This document shows positions 1-10,019 of a DNA stretch of 64,000 nucleotides, piece by piece. This stretch comes from Devosia sp. Root685 (GTDB taxonomy: Bacteria; Pseudomonadota; Alphaproteobacteria; Rhizobiales; Devosiaceae), in NCBI RefSeq assembly GCF_001427875.1, contig NZ_LMHK01000003.1, positions 424,394 through 488,393 on the forward strand, read 5' to 3'. Position 1 is the first letter of the stretch. Every line of letters begins with the position of its first letter. A program made the translations under genes and the position numbers. The notes below the pieces were generated by a model that saw only the letters and a list, made by a program, of their open reading frames with translations, was not told where the DNA came from and searched no databases.

Positions 1-69
1 CGCAGCGGCGGCAGGTTGCCGCCGAATAGCGGGTCGTGCACTCTATGGTGCAGCACGGGAGGGAACGCG

Positions 70-576
70 ATGCGGCGCATGCTGGCCAGTGTCGGTGGGG
101 TCGGGCTGGCGGTCATGCTGAGCCAGTTTCCTGAATATGCACAGCAATATACCCAGCGCCTTGGCGGGGCGGTGGACGAATTGCGCATCGTTACCGCTGA
201 CTTTGACAATGCGGCAGAAGAGGCGGGGCTCGACCGGGCAGGGGCGCTCGAGCGCTATCAGACCTCCAGCGATGCCTTCCTTGCCGATCGGGGCCAGAGC
301 ATGGAGCGCACTTTTGTGCGCTACGGCCAATTGAGCGAAACGCTGGAAAGGGTCCAGGGCGCCGATCCCATCGAGCGGTTCAAGAACCTGCCCGCTTTCC
401 TCGACACCGATATCGGCCGCCGCACGCTCGAAAACTACCAGCCGGCCGTGCCCGTCACCATGGAAGGGCTGTTTTATGCCGCGGCCGGCTTCGGGCTTGG
501 CTATCTGGTACTGTCCGGGCTTATCCGCTTTTGCGCGCTGCCCTTCCGCCGTCGCCGGCTCTATGTTCGCTCATAA
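70..576 (+). CDS. DUF2937-like small membrane protein
   Basis: Predicted 168-residue inner-membrane protein of unknown function. It has a short hydrophobic N-terminus (MRRMLASVGGVGLAVML), a mostly helical charged middle with a QFPEYAQQYTQRL stretch, and a C-terminal membrane segment (about residues 135-158) ending in an Arg-rich tail. This layout and the QFPEYxQQYxQRLGG pattern match my memory of the DUF2937 family. The ATG at 70 follows a GGGAGGG ribosome binding site; an in-frame ATG at 16 would add 18 residues of poor, Cys-rich sequence and is less likely. It ends 88 bases before ahcY on the same strand. No role can be assigned. Confidence 0.7.
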   Translation: MRRMLASVGGVGLAVMLSQFPEYAQQYTQRLGGAVDELRIVTADFDNAAEEAGLDRAGALERYQTSSDAFLADRGQSMERTFVRYGQLSETLERVQGADPIERFKNLPAFLDTDIGRRTLENYQPAVPVTMEGLFYAAAGFGLGYLVLSGLIRFCALPFRRRRLYVRS

Positions 577-620
577 GACATAAACATACCTTTATATGCC
601 CGGTTGAATGCGCGGGATCA

Positions 621-657
621 GTTGCGTATAGGAAGAGCAACCAAAACTCTTCCGGAG
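621..657 (+). promoter_or_regulatory. Possible structured leader over the ahcY ribosome binding site
   Basis: A perfect 7-bp stem (GGAAGAG 631-637 with CTCTTCC 647-653, loop CAACCAAAA) abuts the GGAG Shine-Dalgarno at 654-657. GTTG at 621-624 can pair with CAAC at 638-641 in the loop, which would make an H-type pseudoknot. The arrangement is seen directly. That it is a regulatory fold sensing a methyl-cycle metabolite is inference, and it does not match an SAH or SAM riboswitch consensus I can recall. Confidence 0.35.
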
Positions 658-664
658 ACCGAAC

Positions 665-2068
665 ATGACCAGTCCAGCCACCGACTATGCGGTCAGGGAC
701 ATTTCGCTGGCCGATTTCGGCCGCAAGGAAATCCAGATCGCCGAGATCGAAATGCCGGGCCTGATGGCGATCCGCGAGGAATATGCCGCGGCCCAGCCGC
801 TCAAGGGCGCCCGCATTGCCGGCTCGCTGCACATGACCATCCAGACTGCTGTTCTCATCGAGACGCTGGTCGCGCTCGGCGCCGAAGTGCGCTGGGTGTC
901 GTGCAATATTTTTTCCACTCAGGACCATGCCGCTGCTGCAATCGCCGCTGCTGGTATCCCGGTTTTTGCCCATAAGGGTGAAACGCTCGAAGAGTACTGG
1001 GCCTTTACCGACCGCATGATGGATTGGGGCAATGGCCTCACCCCCAACATGATCCTCGACGATGGTGGCGACGCCACCATGTATATCCTCAACGGCGCCA
1101 AGGCCGAAAAGGACATCTCCGTCCTCGACAAGCCGGGCAATGAAGAAGAGGAAATCTTCTTCGCCACGATCAAGAAGCGCCTGGCTGAGACGCCCGGCTT
1201 CTTCACCAAGATCAAGGACGCCATCCGCGGCGTTTCGGAAGAAACCACCACGGGCGTGATGCGTCTCTATCAGCTGCACGCCAAGGGCGAACTGCCGTTC
1301 CCGGCCATCAACGTCAATGACTCGGTGACCAAGTCGAAATTCGACAACAAGTACGGCACCCGCGAATCCCTCGTCGACGCCATCCGTCGCGGCACCGACG
1401 TGATGCTCGCCGGCAAGGTCGCCATCGTTTGCGGCTATGGCGATGTGGGCAAGGGTTCGGCTGAATCGCTCCGCGGCGCCGGCGCTCGCGTGCTCGTCAC
1501 CGAAGTCGACCCGATCTGCGCTCTTCAGGCCGCCATGGAAGGCTTTGAGGTCGTGACCCTCGAAGAAGCCGCGTCTCGCGCCGACATCGTCGTCACCGCC
1601 ACCGGCAACAAGGATGTGCTGATGGTCGACGATATGCGCAACCTCAAGGACATGGCCATCGTCTGCAATATCGGCCACTTCGACAACGAGATCGACGTGC
1701 TGGGCCTGCGCAATTTCAAGTGGACCAACGTCAAGCCGCAGGTTGATCTCATCGAACAGCCGAACGGCAAGCGCCTGATCCTTCTCTCCGAAGGTCGTCT
1801 CGTGAACCTTGGCAATGCCACGGGTCACCCGAGCTTTGTCATGTCGGCATCCTTTGCCAACCAGACGCTGGCCCAGATCGAACTCTGGACCCAGGGCGAA
1901 AAGCTCGAAAAGAAGGTGCATGTGCTCCCAAAACACCTCGACGAAAAGGTCGCCGAACTGCACCTCGCCAAGCTTGGCGCCAAACTGACCAAGCTGACCA
2001 AGACCCAGGCCGACTATATCGGCGTCAGCGAAAACGGTCCCTTCAAGTCCAACGAATACCGCTACTGA
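665..2068 (+). CDS. ahcY: Adenosylhomocysteinase
   Basis: S-adenosyl-L-homocysteine hydrolase: cytosolic, NAD-dependent, reversibly splitting SAH into adenosine and homocysteine and so removing the product inhibitor of methyltransferases. The 467-residue length fits bacterial AhcY. Visible landmarks are the substrate-domain region around [13 protein letters not shown], the NAD-binding motif [16 protein letters not shown] near residue 256, and the C-terminal [15 protein letters not shown] region ending in YRY, which contributes to the neighbouring subunit's NAD site. The start ATG is 7 bases after GGAG. A strong terminator follows, so the gene is probably monocistronic. The ahcY, divL, tsaE neighbourhood recurs in Rhizobiales; here two chemoreceptor genes lie between ahcY and divL. 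Confidence 0.97.
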   Translation: MTSPATDYAVRDISLADFGRKEIQIAEIEMPGLMAIREEYAAAQPLKGARIAGSLHMTIQTAVLIETLVALGAEVRWVSCNIFSTQDHAAAAIAAAGIPVFAHKGETLEEYWAFTDRMMDWGNGLTPNMILDDGGDATMYILNGAKAEKDISVLDKPGNEEEEIFFATIKKRLAETPGFFTKIKDAIRGVSEETTTGVMRLYQLHAKGELPFPAINVNDSVTKSKFDNKYGTRESLVDAIRRGTDVMLAGKVAIVCGYGDVGKGSAESLRGAGARVLVTEVDPICALQAAMEGFEVVTLEEAASRADIVVTATGNKDVLMVDDMRNLKDMAIVCNIGHFDNEIDVLGLRNFKWTNVKPQVDLIEQPNGKRLILLSEGRLVNLGNATGHPSFVMSASFANQTLAQIELWTQGEKLEKKVHVLPKHLDEKVAELHLAKLGAKLTKLTKTQADYIGVSENGPFKSNEYRY

Positions 2069-2097
2069 TCCTCCGTCCAAAAGGCCGGTTTCAAACC

Positions 2098-2127
2098 AAG
2101 GGGCTCGCTCACGCGAGCCCCTTTTTC
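2098..2127 (+). terminator. Rho-independent terminator of ahcY
   Basis: AGGGGCTCGC (2099-2108) pairs perfectly with GCGAGCCCCT (2113-2122) around a TCAC loop and is followed by a T-tract, 30 bases after the ahcY stop codon. Confidence 0.93.
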
Positions 2128-2265
2128 GTTGGCCGCAAAATAAGTCGGCGCCCGGCCGGTCTTTTACGGGTGCTTAATCACAAACCCGCATTTTTATGCC
2201 CATTGAACACCGAACTGCCGTTGCGAATGCCGTCAGCTTTGGATGCATTGGATAGGAAATCCGAA

Positions 2266-4293
2266 ATGTTGAGTTGGCTAACGGGTAGTTTGTCGCGGAG
2301 GCTCTATGGCCTGCTGGCGATTTTTGCGGTCGGCATGATGGGCGTCGTTTCCTATCAGCTCTACAATCAGCGTATGAATCTCGAAGAGTTCAAGCGCACC
2401 GAACTGCAGAGCGTGGTGCAGACTGCGGTCTCGACGGTCCAGAGCTTTTATGACCGGTCGCAGGCCGGCGAATTTACCGAAGACCAGGCCAAGTCCCTGG
2501 CGCTCGAAACCCTGCGCGGCATGCGCTACCAGGGCGGCGAGTATTTCTTCGTCGATACCTATGATCTCGTCATGCTGATGCATCCGACCAAGCCCGAAAA
2601 GCAGGGTTCGGACCGCTCTATCGAGAAGGACGGTCGCGGCACGCTCTACATCAAGGCAATGGTGGAGAATGTGAAGGCCAATGGCTCGGCCTTCCAAACC
2701 TATCTCTTCAAAAAGCCTGAAGGCGGCGAGGCGGACAAGATTTCCTACGCGCAGGGCTTTGCGCCCTGGGGCTGGAGCATTGCTTCGGGCATCCTGTTCA
2801 ACCAGGTGGACGCCATCTTCTGGCAGTCGGCGCTGGAAGGCGGCGTGATCACATTGATCAGCATCTTCGCCATTCTGGCTCTGGGTGTCGTCGTGGCCCG
2901 GTCGATCGCGCGGCCCATGGTCTCTCTCAACAAGGCCATGGTTCAGGTTGCCGACGGTGCCTATGACACGCTCATCGACGGCACGGCCCGCCGGGATGAA
3001 ATCGGCGCCATGGCGCGCGCCGTGGAAGTCTTCCGCGAAAATGGCCTCAAGGTTGCCGAAATGACCGAGGCGGAAGCCGCCCGTATCATCCGCGACGAGG
3101 AAGCCCGCCAGAAGATGATGGTGGAACTGCAGCGCTCGTTCGGCGATGTGGTCAATTCCGCCGTCGACGGCGATTTCTCCCAGCGCGTGCCGGCTCAATT
3201 CCCCGATGCCGAACTCAACGATCTCGCCAATTCGGTCAATCGCCTCGTCGACAGCGTCGATAATGGCCTGACCGAAACCGCATCCGTTCTCTCGGCCCTT
3301 GCCAATACCGACCTGACCCAGCGCATGCGGGGCGAGCATCGCGGCGCCTTTGGCAAGCTCAAGATCGACATCAACGCGGTGGCAGACAAATTGACCGATA
3401 TCGTCGGTCAGCTGCGCGGCACCTCGGGCACTCTGAAATCCGCAACGGGCGAAATCCTGGCCGGCGCCAACGATCTCTCCGAGCGCACGACCCGTCAGGC
3501 CGCGACCATCGAGGAAACATCCGCCTCGATGGAACAACTGGCCCAGACCGTGACCGAAAATGCCAAGAAGGCGGCCGATGCCAGCCAGAAGGCGGGTCTC
3601 GTCTCGCGTTCTGCCGAGGAAGGTGGCGCGGTGATGGAAGAGGCCAATTCGGCCATGGAGCGGATCACCCAATCCTCTTCAAAAATCTCCAATATCATCG
3701 GCATGATCGACGACATCGCCTTCCAGACCAATCTGCTGGCTCTCAACGCTTCGGTGGAAGCGGCGCGCGCCGGCGAGGCGGGCAAGGGCTTTGCGGTGGT
3801 CGCCGTCGAAGTTCGCCGCCTCGCCCAGTCTGCCGCCAATGCCTCTTCCGAGGTGAAGGTGCTGATCGAGCAGAGCGCCCAGGAAGTCGGCGCAGGTTCA
3901 AGGCTTGTGGCCGACGCCTCGGGCAAGCTGACCGCCATGATGGATGCGCTGCGCGCCAATACCGCCCTTCTCGATGACATTGCCCGCGCCAGCCGCGAGC
4001 AGGCTTCCTCCATCGATGAGGTCAACACCGCCGTCCGCCAGATGGACGAGATGACCCAGCACAATGCGGCGCTGGTGGAAGAGATCAATGCCGCCATCGA
4101 GCAGACCGAGACGCAGGCGGGGGAACTCGATCGCGTCGTCGATGTCTTCACCCTCGATGCGCCTCCCGCTGCCCGCTCCACCTCGGTCTCGCGGTCGATG
4201 CCGGCCAAGACAGCGCCCAGGGTAAAGGCCGCTGCTGCTGCCTATCTCACCCAGGGCAATGCGGCGCTCAAGGAAGACTGGTCCGAGTTCTAA
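2266..4293 (+). CDS. Methyl-accepting chemotaxis protein with Cache sensor (copy 1)
   Basis: Transmembrane chemoreceptor of about 675 residues. In order: membrane segment near residues 13-33, a periplasmic Cache-type ligand domain about 35-190 with the motif [18 protein letters not shown], a second membrane segment about 193-215, two HAMP-like units, and a cytoplasmic signalling domain whose hairpin tip ([20 protein letters not shown]) lies near 481-521. The C-terminus ends in KEDWSEF, a WxxF pentapeptide like the CheR/CheB tether. The ATG at 2266 (MLSWLTG) has AGGAAA upstream and aligns with the next receptor; an ATG at 2170 would add 32 unlikely residues. Its ligand is unknown. No che genes are in the window. 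Confidence 0.93.
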   Translation: MLSWLTGSLSRRLYGLLAIFAVGMMGVVSYQLYNQRMNLEEFKRTELQSVVQTAVSTVQSFYDRSQAGEFTEDQAKSLALETLRGMRYQGGEYFFVDTYDLVMLMHPTKPEKQGSDRSIEKDGRGTLYIKAMVENVKANGSAFQTYLFKKPEGGEADKISYAQGFAPWGWSIASGILFNQVDAIFWQSALEGGVITLISIFAILALGVVVARSIARPMVSLNKAMVQVADGAYDTLIDGTARRDEIGAMARAVEVFRENGLKVAEMTEAEAARIIRDEEARQKMMVELQRSFGDVVNSAVDGDFSQRVPAQFPDAELNDLANSVNRLVDSVDNGLTETASVLSALANTDLTQRMRGEHRGAFGKLKIDINAVADKLTDIVGQLRGTSGTLKSATGEILAGANDLSERTTRQAATIEETSASMEQLAQTVTENAKKAADASQKAGLVSRSAEEGGAVMEEANSAMERITQSSSKISNIIGMIDDIAFQTNLLALNASVEAARAGEAGKGFAVVAVEVRRLAQSAANASSEVKVLIEQSAQEVGAGSRLVADASGKLTAMMDALRANTALLDDIARASREQASSIDEVNTAVRQMDEMTQHNAALVEEINAAIEQTETQAGELDRVVDVFTLDAPPAARSTSVSRSMPAKTAPRVKAAAAAYLTQGNAALKEDWSEF

Positions 4294-4370
4294 GGACCGC
4301 CATGCGCCGTCGCCACCGGGCCCGTCCCGGTGGTCGAGGCGCAGGTGGAACCCAGGAATTTTGTGCATTT

Positions 4371-4397
4371 GAAAGGGGCCCGAGGGCCCCTTTCGTC
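4371..4397 (+). terminator. Terminator-like hairpin after chemoreceptor copy 1
   Basis: AAAGGGGCCC (4372-4381) pairs with GGGCCCCTTT (4384-4393). A second hairpin, CCACCGGG/CCCGGTGG, lies at 4313-4333. The 305-base gap 4294-4598 otherwise holds no gene. Just before the next start, CACACC/GGTGTG (4570-4585) forms a small stem with an AGAA loop. Confidence 0.7.
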
Positions 4398-4598
4398 TGT
4401 CTGCAGTAGCGGAATTTTTACCGTGTTTGCGCATAGTGGACGTCAGAGAGGTGGATGGACGGCCACAGCTCGAAAATGCGGGGGCATATCGGTTCGGACA
4501 CGGCGCGAAGAAATCGCGTCCCGGTTTCGCATGCCTTTATCCCCGCGCCCCAAGCGTTGCGGATAACGACACACCAGAAGGTGTGAGAAGGCATAGGA

Positions 4599-6641
4599 AT
4601 GTTTAAGCTCAATATCGCGGCCCGCATCTATCTGCTGGTCGGCCTCGCTGTCGTGTCGCTGGCCGTCATGGGCTGGATGAACGTGCAGCAGATCAACGCG
4701 ACGCGCGACCAGCTGCGCGCCGCCGAACTGCAATCCATTACTGACTCGGCGGTCTCCATCATCGATGGTTTCCATAAGCGCGCCCTGGCTGGCGAATTTA
4801 CCGAGGATGCCGCCAAGGCCGGCGCACTGAGCGCCCTTCAGACCCTGCGCTATCGCGGCAACGAATATATGTTCATCAACGGCATGGACGCGATCATGCT
4901 CATGCATGGCGTCAAACCCGAAATGGTCGGCATGGACCAGTCGGAAATGGCCGATCCCACCGGCAAGAAATTCGTCGCCGAGATGATCGACCTCGCCAAA
5001 AAGAACGGTTCGGGCTTTATCGAATATCAATGGGCCCGTACCCCGGACAGCGACCCGGTCGACAAGCGCACCTATGTCAAGCTCTTCGAACCCTGGGGTT
5101 GGGTCGTCGGCACCGGCGTCTATATCGACGATCTTCGCGCCGCCGCACAGCATAGCCTGATCGAAACCGGGCTGATTGCCCTTGTCGTGGCGCTCGTCGT
5201 TTCCGGCGTCGCCTTCCTTATCGCCCGCACCATCACCAGCCCGATCGCCCGCCTCACCGAAGTCATGGGTAAGGTGGCCGATGGTCAGTTCGAGACCGAC
5301 GTCGTCGGTGCTAACCGGAGCGACGAAATCGGCGCCATGGCGCGCGCCGTGGAAGTCTTCCGCGAAAATGGCCTCAAGGTTACCCAGATGACCGAGGCGG
5401 AAGCCGCGCGCATCATCCGGGATTCCGACGAGCGCCAGAAGATGATGGTCGAACTGCAGCGCGCCTTCGGCGATGTGGTGGATTCGGCCATCGATGGCGA
5501 TTTTACCAAGCGCGTGCCGGCAACCTTCCCCGATGCCGAACTCAACGGGCTTGCCAAATCGGTCAACAACCTCGTCGACAGCGTCGATCGCGGCCTTGAT
5601 GAAACCGGCTCGGTGCTTTCCGCGCTCGCCAATACCGATCTGACCCGCCGCATGGAAGGCCAGCATCGCGGCGCCTTTGCGAAACTGCAGTCCGACGTCA
5701 ACGAAGTGGCCGACAAGCTGACTTCCATCGTCGGCCAGTTGCGCGGCACTTCGGGCACGCTCAAATCGGCAACGAGCGAAATCCTCTCCGGCGCCAATGA
5801 TCTCTCCGAGCGCACCACGCGTCAGGCAGCGACCATCGAGGAAACCTCGGCCACCATGGAGCAGCTTGCCCAGACCGTGACCGAAAACGCCAAGAAGGCG
5901 GCCGACGCGAGCCAGAAGGCCAGTGCCGTGTCGCTGGTGGCCGAAGATGGCGGCCGCGTCATGAGCCAGGCCAATCAGGCCATGGAACGGATCACCCAGT
6001 CCTCGGCCAAGATTTCCAACATCATCGGCATGATCGACGACATCGCCTTCCAGACCAACCTGCTGGCGCTCAACGCTTCGGTGGAAGCGGCGCGCGCTGG
6101 CGAAGCGGGCAAGGGCTTTGCCGTGGTCGCCGTCGAAGTGCGTCGTCTCGCCCAGAGCGCGGCAACGGCTTCCTCGGATGTGAAACTGCTCATCGAGCAG
6201 AGCGCCCAGGAAGTGGGCACCGGCTCGAGGCTCGTTGCCAGTGCCGCCGACAAGCTCTCCGCCATGCTCGAAGCGGTGCGCGCCAATAGTGCGCTCCTCG
6301 ACGATATCGCCGGGGCCAGCCGCGAGCAGGCCTCCTCGATCGACGAGGTCAACACCGCGGTGCGCCAGATGGATGAAATGACCCAGCACAATGCGGCGTT
6401 GGTGGAAGAGGTGAATGCGGCCATCGAACAGACCGAGGCCCAGGCGACCGAACTCGACCAGATCGTCGATGTGTTCACCATCGATTCCGCACGCGCCGCC
6501 CGCGCTGCGGTTGCCACAAGGCCCGCTCCGGCTGCTCGCTCCAGCGGTATCAAGGCCATTCAGGGCAAGGTCAAGCAGGCCGCATCAGCCTATCTCAGCC
6601 ACGGCAATGCCGCGGTGAAGGAAGACTGGTCCGAATTCTGA
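4599..6641 (+). CDS. Methyl-accepting chemotaxis protein with Cache sensor (copy 2)
   Basis: Paralogue of the upstream receptor, 680 residues. Membrane segments lie near residues 8-30 and 186-210. The Cache domain carries [23 protein letters not shown] and a second HAMP-like unit follow, and the signalling tip [16 protein letters not shown] lies near 477-517. It ends in the same KEDWSEF tail as copy 1. The cytoplasmic halves are nearly identical while the Cache domains differ clearly, so the pair probably arose by tandem duplication followed by sensor divergence. AGGA lies just before the ATG. A 305-base gap with a terminator separates it from copy 1, so it probably has its own promoter. Confidence 0.94.
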   Translation: MFKLNIAARIYLLVGLAVVSLAVMGWMNVQQINATRDQLRAAELQSITDSAVSIIDGFHKRALAGEFTEDAAKAGALSALQTLRYRGNEYMFINGMDAIMLMHGVKPEMVGMDQSEMADPTGKKFVAEMIDLAKKNGSGFIEYQWARTPDSDPVDKRTYVKLFEPWGWVVGTGVYIDDLRAAAQHSLIETGLIALVVALVVSGVAFLIARTITSPIARLTEVMGKVADGQFETDVVGANRSDEIGAMARAVEVFRENGLKVTQMTEAEAARIIRDSDERQKMMVELQRAFGDVVDSAIDGDFTKRVPATFPDAELNGLAKSVNNLVDSVDRGLDETGSVLSALANTDLTRRMEGQHRGAFAKLQSDVNEVADKLTSIVGQLRGTSGTLKSATSEILSGANDLSERTTRQAATIEETSATMEQLAQTVTENAKKAADASQKASAVSLVAEDGGRVMSQANQAMERITQSSAKISNIIGMIDDIAFQTNLLALNASVEAARAGEAGKGFAVVAVEVRRLAQSAATASSDVKLLIEQSAQEVGTGSRLVASAADKLSAMLEAVRANSALLDDIAGASREQASSIDEVNTAVRQMDEMTQHNAALVEEVNAAIEQTEAQATELDQIVDVFTIDSARAARAAVATRPAPAARSSGIKAIQGKVKQAASAYLSHGNAAVKEDWSEF

Positions 6642-6709
6642 TTTTTGCTGCGGAACGCTTCATTGCTCCATTGCACCGCCTTTGCGGGATGCGTGCCTAC
6701 CCACAGGCT

Positions 6710-6736
6710 GTCATCCCGGCCTTGAGCCGGGGTGAC
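6710..6736. repeat. GTCATCCCGGC palindrome
   Basis: GTCATCCCGGC and GCCGGGGTGAC form an 11-bp imperfect inverted repeat around CTTGA. It resembles the GTCATTCCCGCG elements at 36805 and 61222 (family C) but is shorter and diverged. Confidence 0.6.
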
Positions 6737-6770
6737 AATCGAGGGTCGGAAGCACTCTAGTCGATCACTT

Positions 6771-6800
6771 TACTCCCCGGCCCATGGCTGGGGAGTTTTC
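6771..6800 (+). terminator. Rho-independent terminator after chemoreceptor copy 2
   Basis: ACTCCCC (6772-6778) pairs with GGGGAGT (6790-6796), followed by TTTTCGTTT. Confidence 0.82.
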
Positions 6801-7145
6801 GTTTGGGCCGCGGAGTGGCAGAATCAACCGCTGGCCGGATGCGATCGGTAGCAAAAAGCTGACCTGTCGAGCCCGAACAGCCCGATTGGTTAACAAATCG
6901 TTTCTAGTTCGTTCTCGGGTCAAGCGCTTCCTTCGCGCTTTGCCCGCAAAGCACAGCCATAAGGACTCTTTTTCCCGATTCGCACCCTCGGTATGGTGAA
7001 GCGATTCGGTTGTCGGGGGACACGTCGCCGGCTCGAGGGCACCAGAAATCCTGATTTGGGGATTTCGCGTTTGGGCGCCTGTCTCATGTGCACGCGTACC
7101 GGCTCTGCCGGACTTGCAGCGAAACAAAAGAAGAGAGGGCTGTCT
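6801..7145 (+). promoter_or_regulatory. divL upstream region with clustered GANTC sites
   Basis: A 345-base leader with no convincing gene. GANTC (the CcrM methylation site) occurs at 6821, 6964, 6977 and 7003, three of them within 44 bases. TTAACAAATCGTTTC near 6891 loosely resembles a CtrA half-site pair (TTAA-N7-TTAA) but is imperfect. The open frame can be extended up to 6993, but that stretch has no membrane-protein or domain character and the good ribosome binding site is at 7146. Confidence 0.45.
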
Positions 7146-9593
7146 ATGGCGCCGGATCCACTCCGGAAGCATTGGAGATTCGCAGTTGCTGCGTGTGCTC
7201 CTTTAACCCTGATGATGGCTGTCCCAGCCTTCGCGCAGGGCGCTTCCACGGCAAGTCTGGGCGGCATAGTTCCTGTCGCGGTCGTGATCGGCGCGGGCGG
7301 CTTTGCCCTTTTCGCGGTGACCGTGCTGCGCACGCTTTTGCGCGACGGACGTCTGGCCCAACGCCAGGCCAGGGGGCAGATCGCCGATCTCCGGGCCCTC
7401 GTCGACGATTATGAAAATCTCATCGGCGGCAGCCGCGAGCTGACCGTCATCTGGCCCGAACAACCCGGCACGCCGCCGCGCCTTCTCGGTCAGGCCGCCG
7501 CGGTGCTGCCGCCGGGGCGCCAGCCGCAGAGCGTCCTGAATTTCGATACCTGGCTTTCGGGCAGCGAGGCCGACAATCTGGCGCAGCTGGTCGAAAAACT
7601 GCGGGTGGAAGGGCGTCCCTTCAATGCCAGCGTCAAGGCGCTCGACGGGCGGCTCATCCGCGCCACGGGCTGGCTCGCTGGTGGCGGCGCCGCCCTGCGC
7701 CTGCGCCCCGCCTTTCTCCAGCCCGACGCCGATCTGACTGAGCCGCTTGCCGGCAATGACCGGTCGAGCGTCCTCGCCTTGTTGCAGAATTCCAATGGGC
7801 CCGCTTTCCTCCGCGATGGGGCCGAGCGCCTGGTCTTTGCCAACCAGCCCTATCTCGACCTCTGCGAGAGCCTCGGTAAACCCGTCAATCCCGAAGCGCC
7901 GGCCGAATTGCTCGACGCTAAACAATTGCGGACCCATCTCGCCCAATGCCGCGCCAGTACCGAGCCGGTGCGCCAGAAGGTATCTCTGGGCAAGGGCGGC
8001 GACTTCGAACTGGTCGAAGTGCCGGTGGCCGAGGGGCGCGCAGGCTATCTCAACCCGCTGAGCGGCAGCGAGGCCGGCGAGCCGAGCTTTGCCCATATCG
8101 CGGGCATTATCGATGCGCTGGCGACCCCGATCGCCATTTTCAACGCGCGCCGCGAACTGATCCAGTTCAACCCCGCCTATGCCGCACTGTGGGATCTCGA
8201 TCGTAAATTCCTCACGCCCGGCCTCGACGAGCGCGCCATTCTCGATAAGCTGCGCACCGAGGGCATGCTCCCCAGCCAGGTCGATTATCACACCTGGCGG
8301 GCCAAACACCTCGAAAGCTACACGCGAAAAGCCCCGTTCGAGGCCGATCCCTGGCACCTGCCCGATGGCCGCACCATCAAGGTCATTTCGGCCCCGGCCG
8401 GATCGCAGGGCGGCGTGATCTACGTCTTTGAAGACCTCACCGAGCGTCTGGAACTGGAATCGGCCAACAAGGCCATGACCAATGTGCAGCGCGAAACCAT
8501 CAATTCACTCTCCGAAGCCGTTGCCGTGTTCGGCACCAATGGCCGACTGGCGCTCTCCAATCCGCGCCTCTCCGCGCTCTGGAAGCTGCCGATGAATACG
8601 CTCGGTGCCAATCCCCATATCGACCAGATCGCCGATGCTTCGGCGCAGGTCCTGCCCGATGGCGCAAAAATCTGGTCCGATCTCAAGCGCAATATCATCG
8701 ATCTCAACCCCACCCGCACCGACAAGGCCGGCCGCATCGAGCGCACCGACGGGCGCCTGCTTGATTATGCGACGACCCGCCTGCCCGACGGGCAGACCAT
8801 GATGACCTTCCTCGATGTGACCGAAAGCGCGAGCTATTCAAAGGTCCTCAAGGAACGCAACGATGCGCTGGTCACCGCCGATCGGCTCAAGGACGCTTTC
8901 GTCGAGAACGTTTCCTACGAACTGCGCAGCCCCCTGACCAATATCATCGGCTTTGCGGATCTGCTGGCCGGCACCGAGGGCGACAGTCTCAATGAGCGCC
9001 AAAAGGCCTATATCGAATATATCCGCGCTTCGTCGGTGACGCTGGGCGTTCTCATCGACAATATTCTCGATCTGGCGTCGGTCGATGCGGGCATTGCCGA
9101 ACTCAATCCCGAGCCGCTCAGTGTGCAAGGGCTGATCGACAAGGCACGGGCCGGCCTTTCGGCCAGTTTCCCCGAAGTCTCGGGCAATTCCACCAATCTC
9201 GTGGTCGAGGTCGAGCCGAACCTGCCCGAATTCATCGCCGACGGCACCCGCATCGTGCAGGTGCTTTACAATCTCCTCTCCAATGCGGCGCGCTTCTCTC
9301 CACCCGGTGGCGAAATCCGGCTGTCGGTATCGCACCGCGCCGATCGCATGCTTTTCATCATCGAGGATGAAGGTCCGGGCCTGACCGACGAATTGCGCTC
9401 GGCCATCCTGAGCCGGCTTGACACGCCGAGCGCCGGCGGGCGCCTCCGCGGCGCGGGGCTGGGGCTCTCCATCGTCCGCACCTTCGTCAATCTCCATGGC
9501 GGCACGATTTCGGCCCAGCAGCGCGAGCCGCGCGGCAGCCGCATCACCGTCAACCTGCCGCGCGACAGCGCGCTTGCCGGCGTCGCCGAGTAG
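7146..9593 (+). CDS. divL: DivL-type cell-cycle pseudokinase (PAS sensor with Tyr in the H-box)
   Basis: Membrane-anchored histidine-kinase-like protein, about 815 residues from the ATG at 7146 (AGAGAGG upstream). N-terminal hydrophobic segments lie near residues 10-30 and 40-62, with three PAS-like regions starting near 210, 322 and 450. The dimerisation box reads FVENVSYELRSPLTN, with Tyr591 where active kinases have His. This is the signature of Caulobacter DivL. The ATP-binding domain keeps its N box (NLLSNAARFSPPGG), DEGPGL and GAGLGLS. In Caulobacter, DivL interacts with DivK and CckA to control CtrA. Position next to ahcY and tsaE supports the assignment. It runs into tsaE with no gap. 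Confidence 0.88.
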   Translation: MAPDPLRKHWRFAVAACAPLTLMMAVPAFAQGASTASLGGIVPVAVVIGAGGFALFAVTVLRTLLRDGRLAQRQARGQIADLRALVDDYENLIGGSRELTVIWPEQPGTPPRLLGQAAAVLPPGRQPQSVLNFDTWLSGSEADNLAQLVEKLRVEGRPFNASVKALDGRLIRATGWLAGGGAALRLRPAFLQPDADLTEPLAGNDRSSVLALLQNSNGPAFLRDGAERLVFANQPYLDLCESLGKPVNPEAPAELLDAKQLRTHLAQCRASTEPVRQKVSLGKGGDFELVEVPVAEGRAGYLNPLSGSEAGEPSFAHIAGIIDALATPIAIFNARRELIQFNPAYAALWDLDRKFLTPGLDERAILDKLRTEGMLPSQVDYHTWRAKHLESYTRKAPFEADPWHLPDGRTIKVISAPAGSQGGVIYVFEDLTERLELESANKAMTNVQRETINSLSEAVAVFGTNGRLALSNPRLSALWKLPMNTLGANPHIDQIADASAQVLPDGAKIWSDLKRNIIDLNPTRTDKAGRIERTDGRLLDYATTRLPDGQTMMTFLDVTESASYSKVLKERNDALVTADRLKDAFVENVSYELRSPLTNIIGFADLLAGTEGDSLNERQKAYIEYIRASSVTLGVLIDNILDLASVDAGIAELNPEPLSVQGLIDKARAGLSASFPEVSGNSTNLVVEVEPNLPEFIADGTRIVQVLYNLLSNAARFSPPGGEIRLSVSHRADRMLFIIEDEGPGLTDELRSAILSRLDTPSAGGRLRGAGLGLSIVRTFVNLHGGTISAQQREPRGSRITVNLPRDSALAGVAE

Positions 9594-10019
9594 ATGGAAC
9601 GCTTCCTGCCCGATGACGAGGCGACCCTCGCCTTTGGGCGGGAACTGGCAGGCCTGCTCGAACCGGGCGATATCGTCAGCCTTGAGGGCGAACTCGGTGC
9701 CGGCAAATCGGCTTTGGCCCGCGCCACCATCCGGGCGCTCGCCGGCGATCCCGATCTCGAAGTGCCTTCACCGACCTTTGCCCTGGTGCAGCCCTATGAC
9801 ACGCCGCGCGGGCAGGTGCTGCATGCCGATCTCTATCGCCTGGGGGATGCCGCCGAGGCCGACGAACTGGGCCTTCTCGATACGAGCGGCGGTTTCGTGC
9901 TGGTCGAATGGGCCGAGCGCGCCGCCCATGTCGCCGCAGCGGCCACTATCGTCATTGCCCTTTCCATTCCGCCCGGCGGCTCGGGACGCAATCTGGTGAT
10001 GACCCGCCGCGTGGGCTGA
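9594..10019 (+). CDS. tsaE: tRNA threonylcarbamoyladenosine biosynthesis ATPase TsaE
   Basis: ATPase of the TsaB-TsaD-TsaE complex that makes the t6A37 modification of ANN-decoding tRNAs. The 141 residues carry the Walker A motif GELGAGKSALAR near residue 30, VPSPTFALVQPYD, HADLYRL, and LVEWAERA, all typical of the YjeE/TsaE family. The ATG begins on the base after the divL stop, so the two are almost certainly cotranscribed and translationally coupled. In many rhizobia tsaE is fused to or followed by a sugar phosphotransferase and nucleotidyltransferase genes; here those are absent and a GGDEF-EAL gene follows. Confidence 0.93.
   Translation: MERFLPDDEATLAFGRELAGLLEPGDIVSLEGELGAGKSALARATIRALAGDPDLEVPSPTFALVQPYDTPRGQVLHADLYRLGDAAEADELGLLDTSGGFVLVEWAERAAHVAAAATIVIALSIPPGGSGRNLVMTRRVG

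Noticed and set aside
621..664. ahcY leader called as a known SAH riboswitch
   Set aside because: The sequence does not match the SAH, SAM-II or SAM/SAH consensus I remember, so only a candidate structure is reported.
521..2080. Long open frame of 519 codons on the minus strand opposite ahcY
   Set aside because: It mirrors ahcY codon by codon, has no ribosome binding site or recognisable domain, and its length follows from high GC.
4443..6389. Long minus-strand frame of 648 codons opposite the second chemoreceptor
   Set aside because: His/Gly-rich translation typical of antisense of a GC-rich gene; no family resemblance.
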